DNA of 64,000 nt from Paenibacillus sp. SC116 (GCF_024733555.1 NZ_JANIOF010000001.1:1822856-1886855); one strand, 5' to 3'. Shown: positions 27,504 through 37,836, numbered from the stretch's first letter. Numbers and translations: made by a program. The notes: generated from the sequence alone by a model not told the origin.

Positions 27504-27536
27504 ATGCATTCACTCCCTATTTACCAATTCAACCTT

Positions 27537-28061
27537 CTATTCCTTTTGTGCAAATGGTTGCAGCATCGACCACAGTTCAGGCTGCTCACGACTCACTCGC
27601 TTCGGACGCCAATCACGCCCGATCCAAGCATGATCTGTACCGCCTTCGTAAAGAAGCTCCCCAATAGGCTCTGGCAACCATCCTGCTGTCTGAATCTGAA
27701 CAACTTGCTCCTCCGTCAATCGACAAACAACAGATTGGAAGGACATACGAATCGTTCCCAACTGATCAAGCCTCGTAAACACAGCCACCCAATCATCATA
27801 ATGGGCAGGGCGCTTATAGCTGATTCGTAGATCAGTCACAGGAAACAAAAGCCCTTCCGCTTCGAGCTGTTTGTAGTCAACACCAAGTGCTCTTATCCAT
27901 TCAGTACGTCCAACTTCGAACCACGTTGCAACATTTCCATGGAAAACAACAGCCATAGCGTCCGTCTCCTGATAACGAACCCGCATAGCAACTCCGTACC
28001 AAGGATTTTTAGCAACATGATCGGTTTTGAGATGAGTCGATTGCTGCTCTTCATTCTTCAT
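27537..28061 (-). CDS. Hotdog-fold acyl-CoA thioesterase (YbgC/4HBT type)
   Basis: The 174-residue protein carries the 4-hydroxybenzoyl-CoA thioesterase motif VRYQETDAMAVVFHGNVATWFE, with the catalytic aspartate and the H-G-N pattern, and an RISYKRPAHYDDW strand. It probably hydrolyses acyl-CoA; chain-length preference cannot be read. The last 50 residues are more variable. GGGGGAG precedes the ATG. It lies 92 bases downstream of pyk, behind the pyk terminator. Confidence 0.85.
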   Translation of the reverse strand: MKNEEQQSTHLKTDHVAKNPWYGVAMRVRYQETDAMAVVFHGNVATWFEVGRTEWIRALGVDYKQLEAEGLLFPVTDLRISYKRPAHYDDWVAVFTRLDQLGTIRMSFQSVVCRLTEEQVVQIQTAGWLPEPIGELLYEGGTDHAWIGRDWRPKRVSREQPELWSMLQPFAQKE

Positions 28062-28105
28062 TTTTACTCCCCCTAACGGAAAAGAAAAGTTAACGATACA
28101 ACAAA

Positions 28106-28131
28106 AGCAATGGCTGCGACACCATTGCTTC
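28106..28131 (-). terminator. Terminator of pyk
   Basis: On the minus strand AAGCAATGG pairs with CCATTGCTT around an 8-base loop, followed by TTGTTGT. Confidence 0.8.
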
Positions 28132-28153
28132 TGTAGATACTTCTATTTATAAA

Positions 28154-29584
28154 TTAGTTGCAAGCTTGACCAATTTGTGTAACTTTCATCAAGTTCGTAG
28201 AACCTGCACAGCCAACTGGCACACCAGCTGTAATTACAACAAGGTCACCGTTTACTACTAGACCAGTCTCAAGACCGCCTTTAACAGCTGTATCGAACAT
28301 CTCATCTGTAGTTTTAGCTGGCTCACCTTTAACAGGTACAACGCCCCATACCAAGGACATGCCGCGCATTACTTGCTCAGATGCAGCTACAGCAACGATT
28401 GGAGCTTTCGGACGGTATTTGGATACCATACGAGCTGTGTAACCTGTTTGCGTAGATGTAATGATCGCTTTTGCATCAAGATCCAAAGCAGAGTTAGCTA
28501 CTGCTTGACCGATTGCATCTGTAATTGTAGATTGCTGCTTCGAACTTTGACGAACGAAGATTTCACGGTATTCAAGCGCAGATTCTGCTTTCTCAGCGAT
28601 ACGAGACATCGTGAGTACAGATTCAACTGGGTATTTACCAGCAGCTGTTTCACCAGACAACATGATTGCGTCTGTGCCATCGAAGATAGCGTTAGCTACG
28701 TCAGAAGCTTCCGCACGTGTAGGACGTGGGTTGCGCTGCATGGAATCCAACATTTGTGTTGCTGTAATTACTGGTTTACCTGCCAAGTTACATTTCTCGA
28801 TCATGCGCTTTTGCACAAGAGGAACTTCTTCAGCAGGGATCTCAACGCCGAGGTCACCACGAGCAACCATCAAACCGTCGGACAATTCAAGAATTTCATC
28901 CAAGTTGTCGACGCCTTCTTGGTTCTCGATCTTGGAAATGATTTGGATATGATTCGCGTTATGCTCTTTAAGCAAGTTGCGAATTTCCATTACGTCGCTA
29001 GCTTTACGCACGAAGGAAGCAGCGATAAAGTCAACGTTTTGCTCGATACCGAAACGGATATCGCTAGCGTCTTTCTCTGTAATTCCTGGAAGAGAAATGC
29101 TTACGCCTGGAACGTTAACGCCTTTTTTGCTCTTAATTGTACCACCGTTAACGATCTTACATTTGATTTCTGTGCCTTGAACTTCAACAACAGTCAATCC
29201 AATCAAACCGTCGTCGATCAAAATTGTAGAACCTACTTCAACATCACGCGGAAGATCAGCGTATGTAACCGATAGACGGTTCGCATCTCCTTCGATCTCT
29301 TCTGTTGTCAAAGTGATGAACTGATCTTCTACAAGTTCAATTGGTTCTACAGCCAATTTACCCGTACGAATTTCAGGACCTTTTGTGTCAAGCAAAATGG
29401 CAACTGTTTTGTTTAACTCTTGAGCTGCTTTACGAATATTAATGATACGATTGCCATGCTCCTCAAAGTCACCATGAGAGAAGTTCAATCGTGCTACATT
29501 CATACCAGCCATAATAAGTTGTTTCAGTTTATCCAACGGTTCGCTGGATGGGCCAATCGTACATACAATTTTAGTTTTGCGCAT
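28154..29584 (-). CDS. pyk: Pyruvate kinase
   Basis: The 476-residue enzyme transfers phosphate from PEP to [17 protein letters not shown] opens the barrel. The active-site signature [18 protein letters not shown] holds the catalytic lysine, followed by [12 protein letters not shown] and [14 protein letters not shown]. It ends after the standard C-terminal domain and lacks the roughly 110-residue PEP-utilising extension found in Bacillus and Geobacillus Pyk. The ATG at 29584 is behind GGAGGAAA; an upstream 13-codon extension is rejected. It has its own extended -10 promoter, and pfkA, its usual partner, is absent here. Confidence 0.97.
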   Translation of the reverse strand: MRKTKIVCTIGPSSEPLDKLKQLIMAGMNVARLNFSHGDFEEHGNRIINIRKAAQELNKTVAILLDTKGPEIRTGKLAVEPIELVEDQFITLTTEEIEGDANRLSVTYADLPRDVEVGSTILIDDGLIGLTVVEVQGTEIKCKIVNGGTIKSKKGVNVPGVSISLPGITEKDASDIRFGIEQNVDFIAASFVRKASDVMEIRNLLKEHNANHIQIISKIENQEGVDNLDEILELSDGLMVARGDLGVEIPAEEVPLVQKRMIEKCNLAGKPVITATQMLDSMQRNPRPTRAEASDVANAIFDGTDAIMLSGETAAGKYPVESVLTMSRIAEKAESALEYREIFVRQSSKQQSTITDAIGQAVANSALDLDAKAIITSTQTGYTARMVSKYRPKAPIVAVAASEQVMRGMSLVWGVVPVKGEPAKTTDEMFDTAVKGGLETGLVVNGDLVVITAGVPVGCAGSTNLMKVTQIGQACN

Positions 29585-29634
29585 TATGAGTTTCCTCCAA
29601 TTGTTCGGCTCTCTACTATCCACTTGATATATTT

Positions 29635-29643
29635 ATTATAACA
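29635..29643 (-). promoter_or_regulatory. Extended -10 promoter of pyk
   Basis: On the minus strand TGTTATAAT matches the extended -10 consensus TGnTATAAT, about 50 bases upstream of the pyk ATG. No good -35 is seen. Confidence 0.55.
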
Positions 29644-29750
29644 AGTTCACAACTATTTAATTTACTATACCTTCTTCATTTTGTACATGAAGATTGTCAT
29701 ATTTTTAAGTTTTACCAAATGAATAAGCCGTTATGACTGTAAATTGTTAG

Positions 29751-30716
29751 TTAAGCTTGATCTAAATAGGTGAATCGACCGATAGAACGGAACTTTTCAT
29801 ATCGATTTTCACGAAGTTCATCTGGTGTCATTGCTAGCAGTTCTGTTAGCTGTCTTACTAATGCATGCTTTACAGAATCTGCAGCTGTAGGAATGTCTTT
29901 ATGTGCGCCGCCTTGCGGCTCTGGGATTACTTCTTCAATAATCCCCATCTCAAGCAGATCAGCAGCTGTAATCTTCATTGCTTCTGCAGCCTGATCCGCC
30001 TTTGACGCATCTTTCCACAAAATGGACGCTGCCCCATTCGGAGAAATTACCGAATAGATGGCATTCTCAAGCATCAACACTCGATTGCCTACACCAAGAG
30101 CAAGCGCTCCACCACTACCACCTTCACCAATAACAACGCAAATAATCGGCACACCCATCAGCATCATATCGCGTAAGTTGCGAGCAATTGCCTCTGATTG
30201 CCCTCGCTCCTCCGCTGTATTACCAGGATATGCGCCTTTTGTATCGATAAAAGTAATAATGGGACGCTTAAATTTGTCGGCCTGCTGCATAAAGCGCAGC
30301 GCCTTTCGGAATCCTTCAGGATGAGGGCTTCCAAAAAAACGTGCTATGTTTTCTTTTGTATCTTTGCCTCGTTGGTGGCCTACAACGGTAACTGGCATGC
30401 CATTCAGCTTCGCAATGCCGCCGACGATAGCTAAATCATCTCCGAATAGTCGATCACCATGCAGCTCAATAAAGTCAGTAAAAATATGATTAACAAAATC
30501 CAGCGTCGTTGGACGCTGGTGATGTCTAGCTAGATGCATCTTCTGAGACGGTGAAATGCTCGAGTAAATCTCCTCAGCCAGCTTAGCATGACGCTCTTCC
30601 AGTCGCGAAATCTCTTCGCTGAAGTCTATGTTCTTCTCATCACCAAAGCGCTTCAATTCTGCAATCTTCTGCTTCAATTCTGCTAGCGGTTGTTCAAATG
30701 GAAGCTCACTCGCCAT
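29751..30716 (-). CDS. accA: Acetyl-CoA carboxylase carboxyltransferase subunit alpha
   Basis: The 321-residue subunit of carboxyltransferase moves CO2 from biotin to acetyl-CoA to give malonyl-CoA for fatty acid synthesis. Crotonase-fold motifs include [41 protein letters not shown] and [14 protein letters not shown]. An N-terminal helix region precedes the domain. Its start overlaps the accD end by 11 bases, so the two subunits are coupled and made together. Confidence 0.97.
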   Translation of the reverse strand: MASELPFEQPLAELKQKIAELKRFGDEKNIDFSEEISRLEERHAKLAEEIYSSISPSQKMHLARHHQRPTTLDFVNHIFTDFIELHGDRLFGDDLAIVGGIAKLNGMPVTVVGHQRGKDTKENIARFFGSPHPEGFRKALRFMQQADKFKRPIITFIDTKGAYPGNTAEERGQSEAIARNLRDMMLMGVPIICVVIGEGGSGGALALGVGNRVLMLENAIYSVISPNGAASILWKDASKADQAAEAMKITAADLLEMGIIEEVIPEPQGGAHKDIPTAADSVKHALVRQLTELLAMTPDELRENRYEKFRSIGRFTYLDQA

Positions 30717-31590
30717 TCGCCATTTCTCCTTTCACGGTATGAAGGTCAATCAACTTCGTTAACGTTTGACGCATATCTTTGCGTGGCACGACCATATCAA
30801 CCTGACCGTGCTTCAAGTTGAATTCAGCGGTTTGGAAGTTGTCTGGCAGCTTCTGACGAATGGTTTGCTCAATAACAATTCGGCCTGCAAAACCAACAAG
30901 AGCCCCTGGCTCGGCCAAATTTATATCGCCCAACATAGCAAAACTCGCGGATACGCCCCCCATTGTCGGATCCGTAAATACGGATATGTAGAGGCCTCCG
31001 CTTTCATGGAACTTTGCTAATGCGGCACTTGTCTTCGCCATTTGCATCAAGCTCAGTATACTTTCTTGCATACGAGCTCCACCTGACGTAGAGAAAATAA
31101 TAAGCGGATACTTTTTTTGCATCGCCATCTCGATCGCACGAGTTATTTTCTCTCCAACAACAGATCCCATACTTCCGCTGAAGAAGTCAAAACTCATGAC
31201 AGCAACGACAACGGGATATCCGCCAATCGTCCCTTCACCGGAAATAACAGCCTCATTTAAGCCAGACTTTGCATGCTGCTGCTCCAGCTTCTTCGCGTAT
31301 CCAGGGAATTCGAGCGGATCTTCAGACACCATATTAGCTTCATATTCAAACAAACGACCATCATCTAAAGTCATCTGTATGCGTTCCCATGCACTGAGAC
31401 GGGCATGATGTCCGCATTCCGAGCAAACTTTCAAGTTCTTTTCCAATTCCTTATGATATTGAATCGTGCCGCACTTGGCACACTTTGTCATCAATCCCTC
31501 AGGTATTTCGCGCTTAGGACGATCACTGTCATCACGTATGGATGGAATCGTCGCGTATTTCTTCTTTTTGTGGAATAAGTCTTTGAACAC
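30706..31590 (-). CDS. accD: Acetyl-CoA carboxylase carboxyltransferase subunit beta
   Basis: The 294-residue beta subunit has an N-terminal four-cysteine zinc ribbon (C37, C40, C56, C59 in TKCAKCGT ... VCSECGHH) and a crotonase-fold domain with [16 protein letters not shown] and [17 protein letters not shown]. The start is the GTG at 31590-31588 behind GAGGTG. It is the first gene of accD-accA. A terminator upstream separates it from the 62-residue gene. Confidence 0.97.
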   Translation of the reverse strand: MFKDLFHKKKKYATIPSIRDDSDRPKREIPEGLMTKCAKCGTIQYHKELEKNLKVCSECGHHARLSAWERIQMTLDDGRLFEYEANMVSEDPLEFPGYAKKLEQQHAKSGLNEAVISGEGTIGGYPVVVAVMSFDFFSGSMGSVVGEKITRAIEMAMQKKYPLIIFSTSGGARMQESILSLMQMAKTSAALAKFHESGGLYISVFTDPTMGGVSASFAMLGDINLAEPGALVGFAGRIVIEQTIRQKLPDNFQTAEFNLKHGQVDMVVPRKDMRQTLTKLIDLHTVKGEMANGE

Positions 31591-31686
31591 TCATGACACC
31601 TCTTTAGGCTGATTTACGCTGCATGTAAACAACATCCACTAGGGCTTGTCCACTGAACGAATGCGCCCGATTGTAGGCAACAAAAA

Positions 31687-31726
31687 GCGGCTGTCTCAAC
31701 AACAATGACGTTCGTCAAGCAGCCGT
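31687..31726 (-). terminator. Terminator of the 62-aa gene
   Basis: On the minus strand CGGCTG pairs with CAGCCG across a centre with its own TGACG/CGTCA stem, ending in CTTTTTG. It starts two bases after the stop of the upstream gene. Confidence 0.75.
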
Positions 31727-31727
31727 A

Positions 31728-31916
31728 TTATGCGTGCAAAATAGAGTTGAGCACTTCCTGCACTTCTTCCACTTCACCGGAAGGTACGAGCACTTCGAAT
31801 TGTTGTTTAGACATATGGACAGGGCGGACTTGTACTAGAAATCCTTCCTCGGTCAATCTGTTGTTAATTCTTTCAGCAATTTTAGCTGTCGGAGCGATGT
31901 AGATAACTGTCCACAT
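31728..31916 (-). CDS. Small conserved-looking protein, ferredoxin-fold signal-transducing type (DUF2007-like)
   Basis: The 62-residue protein has the pattern VIYIAPTAKIAERINNRL-TEEGFLVQVRPV-FEVLVPSGEVEEVQEVL, a beta-alpha-beta-beta-alpha arrangement like small ferredoxin-fold DUF2007 proteins. No catalytic residues stand out. A strong GAGGAGG lies 10 bases before the ATG and a terminator follows at once, supporting a real gene. It sits upstream of accD, on the same strand. The family link is tentative and the function unknown. Confidence 0.75.
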   Translation of the reverse strand: MWTVIYIAPTAKIAERINNRLTEEGFLVQVRPVHMSKQQFEVLVPSGEVEEVQEVLNSILHA

Positions 31917-32114
31917 TCGCGTGAGTACCTCCTCACGTTTGTTGCATGGTCATTAATGCACCTATGATAACATAGTGCCATTTTCATAGCAACAAAATCG
32001 AGCCTTCGTTAGTATAGAATCTACACATTATTCCAGTTATTGGGCTAGCATTTTTTCATAAAACGCTGCTGCGTAAGCAAAAGTCAATGATAGCTATCAC
32101 ACCATCAACATAAG

Positions 32115-32609
32115 TTACGAATCTACTTTATCATACTTGATCGCATTCGGATCTTGATGTGCAATCCGAGCAGAGGCTGCCGCCGCGAGACCAGCTACCA
32201 AATCGTCAAGAAACACATGTATACCGCTATCGTCATTATTCAATTGCCCTAGTATCCCTAGCTTATTCTTGTCCAAGTATCCAAAGCTTGTCAGACCTAT
32301 CATACCAAACATGCTCGTGATTCCCAGTGCCAGTGTCTCATCTACTCCATAGAGAGATTCATCCGCTTCCAACATGGATTGCAGCGGTTCCGGCCATTGT
32401 TTGCGCTCTGCCATCATATCCATTGCGATGCCTGTCATCAGCGTATATTGCACTTCACGTTTGTGCAATACCGACTTCACACTATCAAGGCACTGTTCCA
32501 ATTCTAGTAATGCATTGTAAGGCTTTTGCAGCTTGTATACGATTTCTGCTATCGCTTCGAGCTTCACTCCACGCTGTTCCAACCATGATACCGCCATTGT
32601 ATAACTCAA
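32115..32609 (-). CDS. Phosphatidylglycerophosphatase A-like protein (YutG type)
   Basis: The 164-residue protein resembles B. subtilis YutG. It has an N-terminal helical part (WLEQRGVKLEAIAEIVYKLQKPY, VLHKREVQYTLMTGIAMD), then ADESLYGVDETLALG and the C-terminal IHVFLDDLVAGLAAAAS, which carries the D-D pair of the PgpA metal site. Known YutG-type proteins belong to the PgpA superfamily, but phosphatase activity is inferred only from family. The TTG start at 32609 is seven bases behind GGGGGAG. It lies downstream of dnaE. Confidence 0.8.
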   Translation of the reverse strand: MSYTMAVSWLEQRGVKLEAIAEIVYKLQKPYNALLELEQCLDSVKSVLHKREVQYTLMTGIAMDMMAERKQWPEPLQSMLEADESLYGVDETLALGITSMFGMIGLTSFGYLDKNKLGILGQLNNDDSGIHVFLDDLVAGLAAAASARIAHQDPNAIKYDKVDS

Positions 32610-32777
32610 AAGGCACTCCCCCTGTCACACGATCCCGCAGCCTTGTCTCTACACAAGGTGTAAAGACAATATATGCTGGATAGTAGAAAATGGTGAGTGC
32701 CTTATACGAAATTCAATCGATTATGCTAGTCAAGCAGTGACATTGCCATAAATACATTGTAACGGTTCAACTCGTTA

Positions 32778-35700
32778 TTATTTGACGCGTACGCTGCCTT
32801 CTCCAAATAAGCTCTCAATGCGCTTAAACAGCTGCGGCGAAGGCTTTAGCGTATAGCTTCCGCTAAGAGCGCGAAGCTGCTGCTCGCGCTCGTAGAAGAG
32901 CACGGTCGGCAGCGTGCCATGATGCTCTTGAATGAGCGACTTCAGCTCATTCAAGAGTTCAGGCCGTTCGCATTCGGCCGTGATCTTAATGTACACGCGC
33001 TGGCTCTGCTTGGCGCGTGATGCGCCTGCGGCTTGCGCGTCAGGGCGCGATGCCCCGCCCGCGACATGTGCGGCGGCGGGCACGGCTTTGCCTGCCATAG
33101 GCGCACTAGCGCGCGGCGCATGGCCAGCCGCGGCTGAGGCGTTGCCGTCGGCCGCAGACGCAGCCGTTGTGCGCTGCTGCCGCACACGCCGTGTCAACTG
33201 CGCCACAGCGTTCAAATCCAGCGGCGCGACATCATGCGCCAGCAGCTTGAAGCCTTCGTCCTGCTGCTGGACTTTGGCACGCACTGCGATTAAGGCTCCT
33301 TTTGAAACAAGTGGCTGAGCACGCCTCCATACTTCTGGGAACAACACAACCTCTACGCGCTCGATGCGATCCTCAAGCTCGATAAATGCCATTGGCTTGC
33401 CCTTCTTCGTCATAATGCTTCGTTCCGATACGATCATACCAACAACGACAGATTCGCTCTCATCTGGCGCATCATGCAAATCCACGATGCGATCCGCGTC
33501 CGCTTCCTGCAACAGTTCTACATATTCATCAAGCGGATGTCCGGACAAATAAAGTCCAAGCAATTCTCGCTCAAGTTCCAACTGCTGACTCATCGTAAAC
33601 GGCTGAATATCTGGATAATCAACCTGCCTGTTATTAACTTCTACAAAGTCAAACATTTGAATTTGCAAGTCTTCACGTTGCTTGCGCCATTTCACTGCGG
33701 CTTCCAGCATTTCATCGAGCACAGCCAACAATTGAGCCCGATGCCCAGGCAATGAATCCATCGCCCCTGCTTGAATCAATGATTCAACGACACGACGATT
33801 GCACACGCGCAAATCGACGCGTCGGCAAAAGTCTTGCAAATCCTCATAAGGCTGGTTGCGGCGCTCCCGTATAATACTTTCGATCGCCTGCGTGCCCACA
33901 TTTTTAATCGCGGCTAATCCAAAACGAATGGCGCTGTCTACAGGCGTAAATGTCACTTCACTCTCATTAATATCAGGGGGAAGCACCTCTAGCTGCGTGC
34001 GACGACAATCTTCGATATATTCAGCTACCTTTCGGTGATTGCCCATCTGAGCCGTGAGCATAGATGCCATAAATTCCGTTGGATAATGTGCTTTCAAATA
34101 AGCAGTTTGGAACGCCAACACGCCGTATGCAGCCGCATGGGCGCGCGGGAAACCATAATCCGCAAATCGTACAATCATATCATACACATGATTCGCATCT
34201 TCCAACGTATAGCCTAACGCTAAACTTCCTTTAACGAAGTGCTCCCGCTCCTGATCAAGCACTTCTCTCTTCTTCTTCGAAACCGCTCTGCGGAGCAAGT
34301 CCGCTTCGCCCAAGGAGAAACCTGCCATCTTCGAGGCGATATGCATAATCTGCTCTTGATATACAATAATCCCATACGTATCCTGCAAAATTGGCTCCAG
34401 ATCTGGATGAGGATACTGTACAGGCTGTTTGCCATGCTTGCTTAAAATAAAATTCGGAATAAACTCCATCGGACCAGGTCGATACAATGCTAATACAGAT
34501 ACGATATCTTCAAAAACAGATGGCTTCAAATCTCGCAGCACACGCCGCACCCCAGCTGATTCTAACTGAAACAGTCCTGTCGTCTCACCTCTGCCAAGCA
34601 ATTCATACGTCTTCGCATCTTCATCATCGACTCGATTCAAATCAAGGCTTTCTCCGGTCTTCGCCTTGATCCAATTCAATGTACGTTCAATAATTGACAA
34701 CGTTCGTAAGCCTAGGAAATCCATCTTCAACAATCCGATAGCTTCTAGATGTTCCATAGAGAACTGTGTCAGTGGTACGCGCTCCGTTCCTTCCTGCAAA
34801 GGCACGTAATTCGTTAACGGTTCAGGACCGATAATGACACCAGCAGCATGGGTAGAAGCATGTCGAGGCATTCCCTCTACTTTAAGCGCCATATTGATAA
34901 GGTCATCAATACGTGTTTCCTTCTCCCGCCACTCCCGCAGTTCATTGCTAAGCGACAACGCCTTGTCCAGCGTCATGCCAACTGCTGATGGAATCAGCTT
35001 AGCGGTCTTATCTGTCTCGTGATACGGGACATCCAACACACGACCGACATCGCGTACGGCAGCTCTAGCAGCCATCGTACCGAACGTAATAATTTGAGCC
35101 ACATGATCTCGCCCGTATTTCTCTGCCACATAAGCAATAACTTCATCACGACGCTCATCGTTGAAGTCAATATCGATATCAGGCATCGTAATGCGCTCAG
35201 GATTCAAAAAGCGCTCAAACAACAGCTTGTATTTCAACGGATCTACATTCGTAATTCGCAGCGTATATGCAACTAAACTTCCAGCTGAAGAGCCACGTCC
35301 GGGCCCCGTCATAATGCCTTGCTCATGCGCAAAACGAATGAAATCCCAAACGATAAGAAAATAATCAGAAAATCCCATCGCTTCAATTGTCTTCAACTCA
35401 TAGGAAAGACGTTCCTGAGCTTGAAGTCGGAACTGCTCATCGTTCCATTCTGGCAAATGCTCATATCGAGCGTTCAATCCTGCCTGGCACAGTTCAGCCA
35501 AATAAGAAGCAGCCGTCATTTCATTCGGGATCGGACTAAACTCAGGGAGTACATGCACACCAAGCTCAATCTCAACATTACACTGTTCAGCAATAACAGC
35601 CGTATTCGTGAGTGCTTGCGGGACATGAGGGAACAGCTTCATCATATCTGCCCCAGATTTCATATACATTTGATCGCTTGAAAAGCGTAATCGAGCCTTC

Positions 35701-36392
35701 TCTTCTACTGTCTTTCCTGTACCGATGCAAATAAGCACATCTTGAACAGCGGCATCCGATTGTTCCATGTAATGAACATCATTCGTGGCAACTAACGGAA
35801 TACCTAACTCTTCACTTAATGCAATGAGACCTATATTGACCTTCTTCTGCTCAGGAAGCCCATGGTCCTGCAGCTCCAAGTAGAAGCCATCCTTAAATAT
35901 ATCTCGATAAGTTATAGCAACTTGACGAGCTTCATCTATTCGATCATGCAGCACATGCTGTGCCACTTCCCCACCTAAGCAAGCGCTCAAAGCGATGACA
36001 CCTTCGGAATAGCGGCGCATCGTTTCCTTATCGATCCGCGGCTTATAATGGAAGCCTTCTAAGTGACCGATACTGCACATGCGCATCAAATTACGATAAC
36101 CTTCGTTATTTTTCGCCAACAAAATCAAATGATAAATCGGCTGTTCCTTGCGCGTTCCACGATCCGACATCGTGCCTGCAGTGGCATATGCCTCCATGCC
36201 GATAATCGGCTTAATTCCATGCTTGCGGCATGCCTTATAGAAGGCGATCGTGCCGTACATGACACCATGATCAGTGAGCGCCAGCGCCTTCATACCATAG
36301 TCGGCCGCTCGCTTCGCCAATGCGTCAATACGGGCTGCCCCATCCAGCAGACTATATTCGCTGTGTACATGTAAATGCACGAACTGTTCCAT
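32778..36392 (-). CDS. dnaE: DNA polymerase III subunit alpha (DnaE)
   Basis: The 1204-residue family C polymerase starts with a PHP domain (FVHLHVHSEYSLLDGAA). The catalytic palm has PGRGSSAGSLVAY and PDIDIDFNDERRDEVIAYVA with its three aspartates. A helix-hairpin-helix region (FGLAAIKNVG; YEDLQDFCRRVD) and an OB domain (VVVGMIVSERSIMTKKGKPM) follow. In Firmicutes DnaE extends primers before PolC takes over. Residues about 1067-1131 are an Ala/Gly/Pro-rich linker encoded by DNA of about 74% G+C (33001-33180), sharply unlike the rest. The length exceeds B. subtilis DnaE (about 1115) mainly because of this. Confidence 0.96.
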   Translation of the reverse strand: MEQFVHLHVHSEYSLLDGAARIDALAKRAADYGMKALALTDHGVMYGTIAFYKACRKHGIKPIIGMEAYATAGTMSDRGTRKEQPIYHLILLAKNNEGYRNLMRMCSIGHLEGFHYKPRIDKETMRRYSEGVIALSACLGGEVAQHVLHDRIDEARQVAITYRDIFKDGFYLELQDHGLPEQKKVNIGLIALSEELGIPLVATNDVHYMEQSDAAVQDVLICIGTGKTVEEKARLRFSSDQMYMKSGADMMKLFPHVPQALTNTAVIAEQCNVEIELGVHVLPEFSPIPNEMTAASYLAELCQAGLNARYEHLPEWNDEQFRLQAQERLSYELKTIEAMGFSDYFLIVWDFIRFAHEQGIMTGPGRGSSAGSLVAYTLRITNVDPLKYKLLFERFLNPERITMPDIDIDFNDERRDEVIAYVAEKYGRDHVAQIITFGTMAARAAVRDVGRVLDVPYHETDKTAKLIPSAVGMTLDKALSLSNELREWREKETRIDDLINMALKVEGMPRHASTHAAGVIIGPEPLTNYVPLQEGTERVPLTQFSMEHLEAIGLLKMDFLGLRTLSIIERTLNWIKAKTGESLDLNRVDDEDAKTYELLGRGETTGLFQLESAGVRRVLRDLKPSVFEDIVSVLALYRPGPMEFIPNFILSKHGKQPVQYPHPDLEPILQDTYGIIVYQEQIMHIASKMAGFSLGEADLLRRAVSKKKREVLDQEREHFVKGSLALGYTLEDANHVYDMIVRFADYGFPRAHAAAYGVLAFQTAYLKAHYPTEFMASMLTAQMGNHRKVAEYIEDCRRTQLEVLPPDINESEVTFTPVDSAIRFGLAAIKNVGTQAIESIIRERRNQPYEDLQDFCRRVDLRVCNRRVVESLIQAGAMDSLPGHRAQLLAVLDEMLEAAVKWRKQREDLQIQMFDFVEVNNRQVDYPDIQPFTMSQQLELERELLGLYLSGHPLDEYVELLQEADADRIVDLHDAPDESESVVVGMIVSERSIMTKKGKPMAFIELEDRIERVEVVLFPEVWRRAQPLVSKGALIAVRAKVQQQDEGFKLLAHDVAPLDLNAVAQLTRRVRQQRTTAASAADGNASAAAGHAPRASAPMAGKAVPAAAHVAGGASRPDAQAAGASRAKQSQRVYIKITAECERPELLNELKSLIQEHHGTLPTVLFYEREQQLRALSGSYTLKPSPQLFKRIESLFGEGSVRVK

Positions 36393-36481
36393 GCCTTTTC
36401 ACTCCATTTCATTTCAAAAAATGCAATCTATATGCTCATTCCATCAACTTGCCACCGAACATACTTTCGATCTTTATTGTA

Positions 36482-36510
36482 TCATATTTTCCCGCCAAAG
36501 TTCTATATAT
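36482..36510 (+). promoter_or_regulatory. Sigma-E-like promoter of ytrH-ytrI
   Basis: TCATATT (36482-36488) matches the sigma-E -35 consensus. Fourteen bases later CTATATAT (36503-36510) approximates the -10 (CATACAAT). It lies about 80 bases before the ytrH ATG. ytrH and ytrI are known sigma-E genes in B. subtilis. Confidence 0.6.
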
Positions 36511-36591
36511 GTAGTAAGAGGTTGTCCGCCTGACTATTGGGATAGCGCGCATTCCTTCGACCTCCAATCCGTTCGAAAGGACGATTACAAA

Positions 36592-36918
36592 ATGAGCCCA
36601 TTTATGTCCAAAGCTATCATCGATTTTGCCATTGCACTAGGTGTTGTTATCGGCGGCTCCCTATTAGCAGGCATCGCTAGTGTAATCGCACTGCAATCCC
36701 CAATCGAAACTATGAGGCAAGTCAGCGAGCATCTGAAAATATGGGCGATCGTCGCAGCTGTTGGCGGTACCATTGATCCGCTCCGCGTCATAGAAACAAA
36801 TTTTTGGGTAGGCAATTTATATCCTGTATTCAAACAGCTTATGTTTATTTTAGTGTCCTTCCTAGGCGCACATATGGGGACTGAACTCATCCAATGGATA
36901 TGCAGGGCCAGGGGGTGA
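36592..36918 (+). CDS. ytrH: Sporulation membrane protein YtrH
   Basis: The 108-residue protein has three hydrophobic segments (about 8-30, 45-60 and 78-100), with GVVIGGSLLAGIASVIALQSP and AAVGGTIDPLRVIE as family hallmarks. YtrH in B. subtilis is a mother-cell membrane protein needed for proper cortex formation. The ATG at 36592 is behind GAAAGGACG; the frame stays open upstream, but that part overlaps the promoter. It overlaps ytrI (GTGA), so the two are coupled. Confidence 0.9.
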   Translation: MSPFMSKAIIDFAIALGVVIGGSLLAGIASVIALQSPIETMRQVSEHLKIWAIVAAVGGTIDPLRVIETNFWVGNLYPVFKQLMFILVSFLGAHMGTELIQWICRARG

Positions 36919-37406
36919 GGCTAGTGCGGCTGCAGCGGATATTTCAAGGAGCAGCTTTATTTATCGTGGGTGCAATCACAGGTGCTGCGGTATATCACGG
37001 TATATTTTTGCATCAAATCGATGAACTCGTCATGCGTAATCTTGACCTTCAAGACCGTCTTGCTCACTATAAAGCAGAAGCAGAAGCCTTATTGAAATAT
37101 AAAAATCGCTCTACCGTAATTAAGAGCATAACGATGCACATCTATGAATCTGCCGATCAGAAAATGTCGCCTTCCGATGAAACCGAATTGCGTAAACGTC
37201 TGCTCAAAGACTTGGATGGATTGAAAGGACGCAACGTCTATCAAATAGACGAATACGTTAAGCTCATTGAGGGATTGCTAACAAGGAAGCTGTACACAGA
37301 TGTCCATCATCAAAACTATGTCGTTACTTTGCGGACGATGCTGGTCACAGAAGGAGTACTGCATGTCTGGGTAGATGTGAAAACCGAACTTCCCTCCCCA
37401 GGCTAA
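36915..37406 (+). CDS. ytrI: Sporulation membrane protein YtrI
   Basis: The 163-residue single-pass protein has a transmembrane segment at about residues 8-26 (GAALFIVGAITGAAVYHGIF), a coiled-coil-like region (IDELVMRNLDLQDRLAHYKAEAEALLKYK) and a C-terminal soluble domain. This matches YtrI, the partner of YtrH in spore cortex assembly. The start is taken as the GTG overlapping the ytrH stop (36915); a GTG three codons later is possible. Confidence 0.88.
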   Translation: MRLVRLQRIFQGAALFIVGAITGAAVYHGIFLHQIDELVMRNLDLQDRLAHYKAEAEALLKYKNRSTVIKSITMHIYESADQKMSPSDETELRKRLLKDLDGLKGRNVYQIDEYVKLIEGLLTRKLYTDVHHQNYVVTLRTMLVTEGVLHVWVDVKTELPSPG

Positions 37407-37488
37407 TGATGTCTAACTGTATCGCACACACCTAACATATGGTAAAATAAGCACGTTACCTATTAGCAGGAAGGAGCGTATCACTAGC

Positions 37489-37785
37489 ATGTACGCCATT
37501 CAAATTACCTTACTCGTGCTTATTTGTGCAACATCCTTGCTTTCTCTTATTTTCAGCATTCGCTCCCGCCGATCTCAAGACCAAGTTAAACGTGGACTTT
37601 TCGCAGCTCGTACAAATATTTGCATGGGGTTCATGCTTATATTTATTTCCATCATCCAGATGACGATGTTCCCGACAACAGGAACACTACGAATTGTATT
37701 CGGTGCTATTTTACTCGCAATAGGGGTATTCAATCTGGTCGCAGGACTACGCAATCACAGTTACTTCGCCAGACTGCAGCACTAG
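37489..37785 (+). CDS. ytpI: YtpI family membrane protein
   Basis: The 98-residue protein has three transmembrane segments and a basic cytoplasmic loop (SIRSRRSQDQVKRGLFAARTN), as in B. subtilis YtpI, which also neighbours ytrI and ytoI. Function is unknown. AAGGAG precedes the ATG and a terminator follows. The 82-base gap from ytrI allows cotranscription. Confidence 0.85.
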   Translation: MYAIQITLLVLICATSLLSLIFSIRSRRSQDQVKRGLFAARTNICMGFMLIFISIIQMTMFPTTGTLRIVFGAILLAIGVFNLVAGLRNHSYFARLQH

Positions 37786-37836
37786 AATCCCCAATAGAAT
37801 CCAATATGCCAATTTAATGATTTAATGTTTATTTTC

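Noticed and set aside
32951-33318. Extra frames in the GC-rich dnaE segment on both strands
   Set aside because: High G+C removes stop codons in all frames; the dnaE frame is continuous and conserved on both sides.
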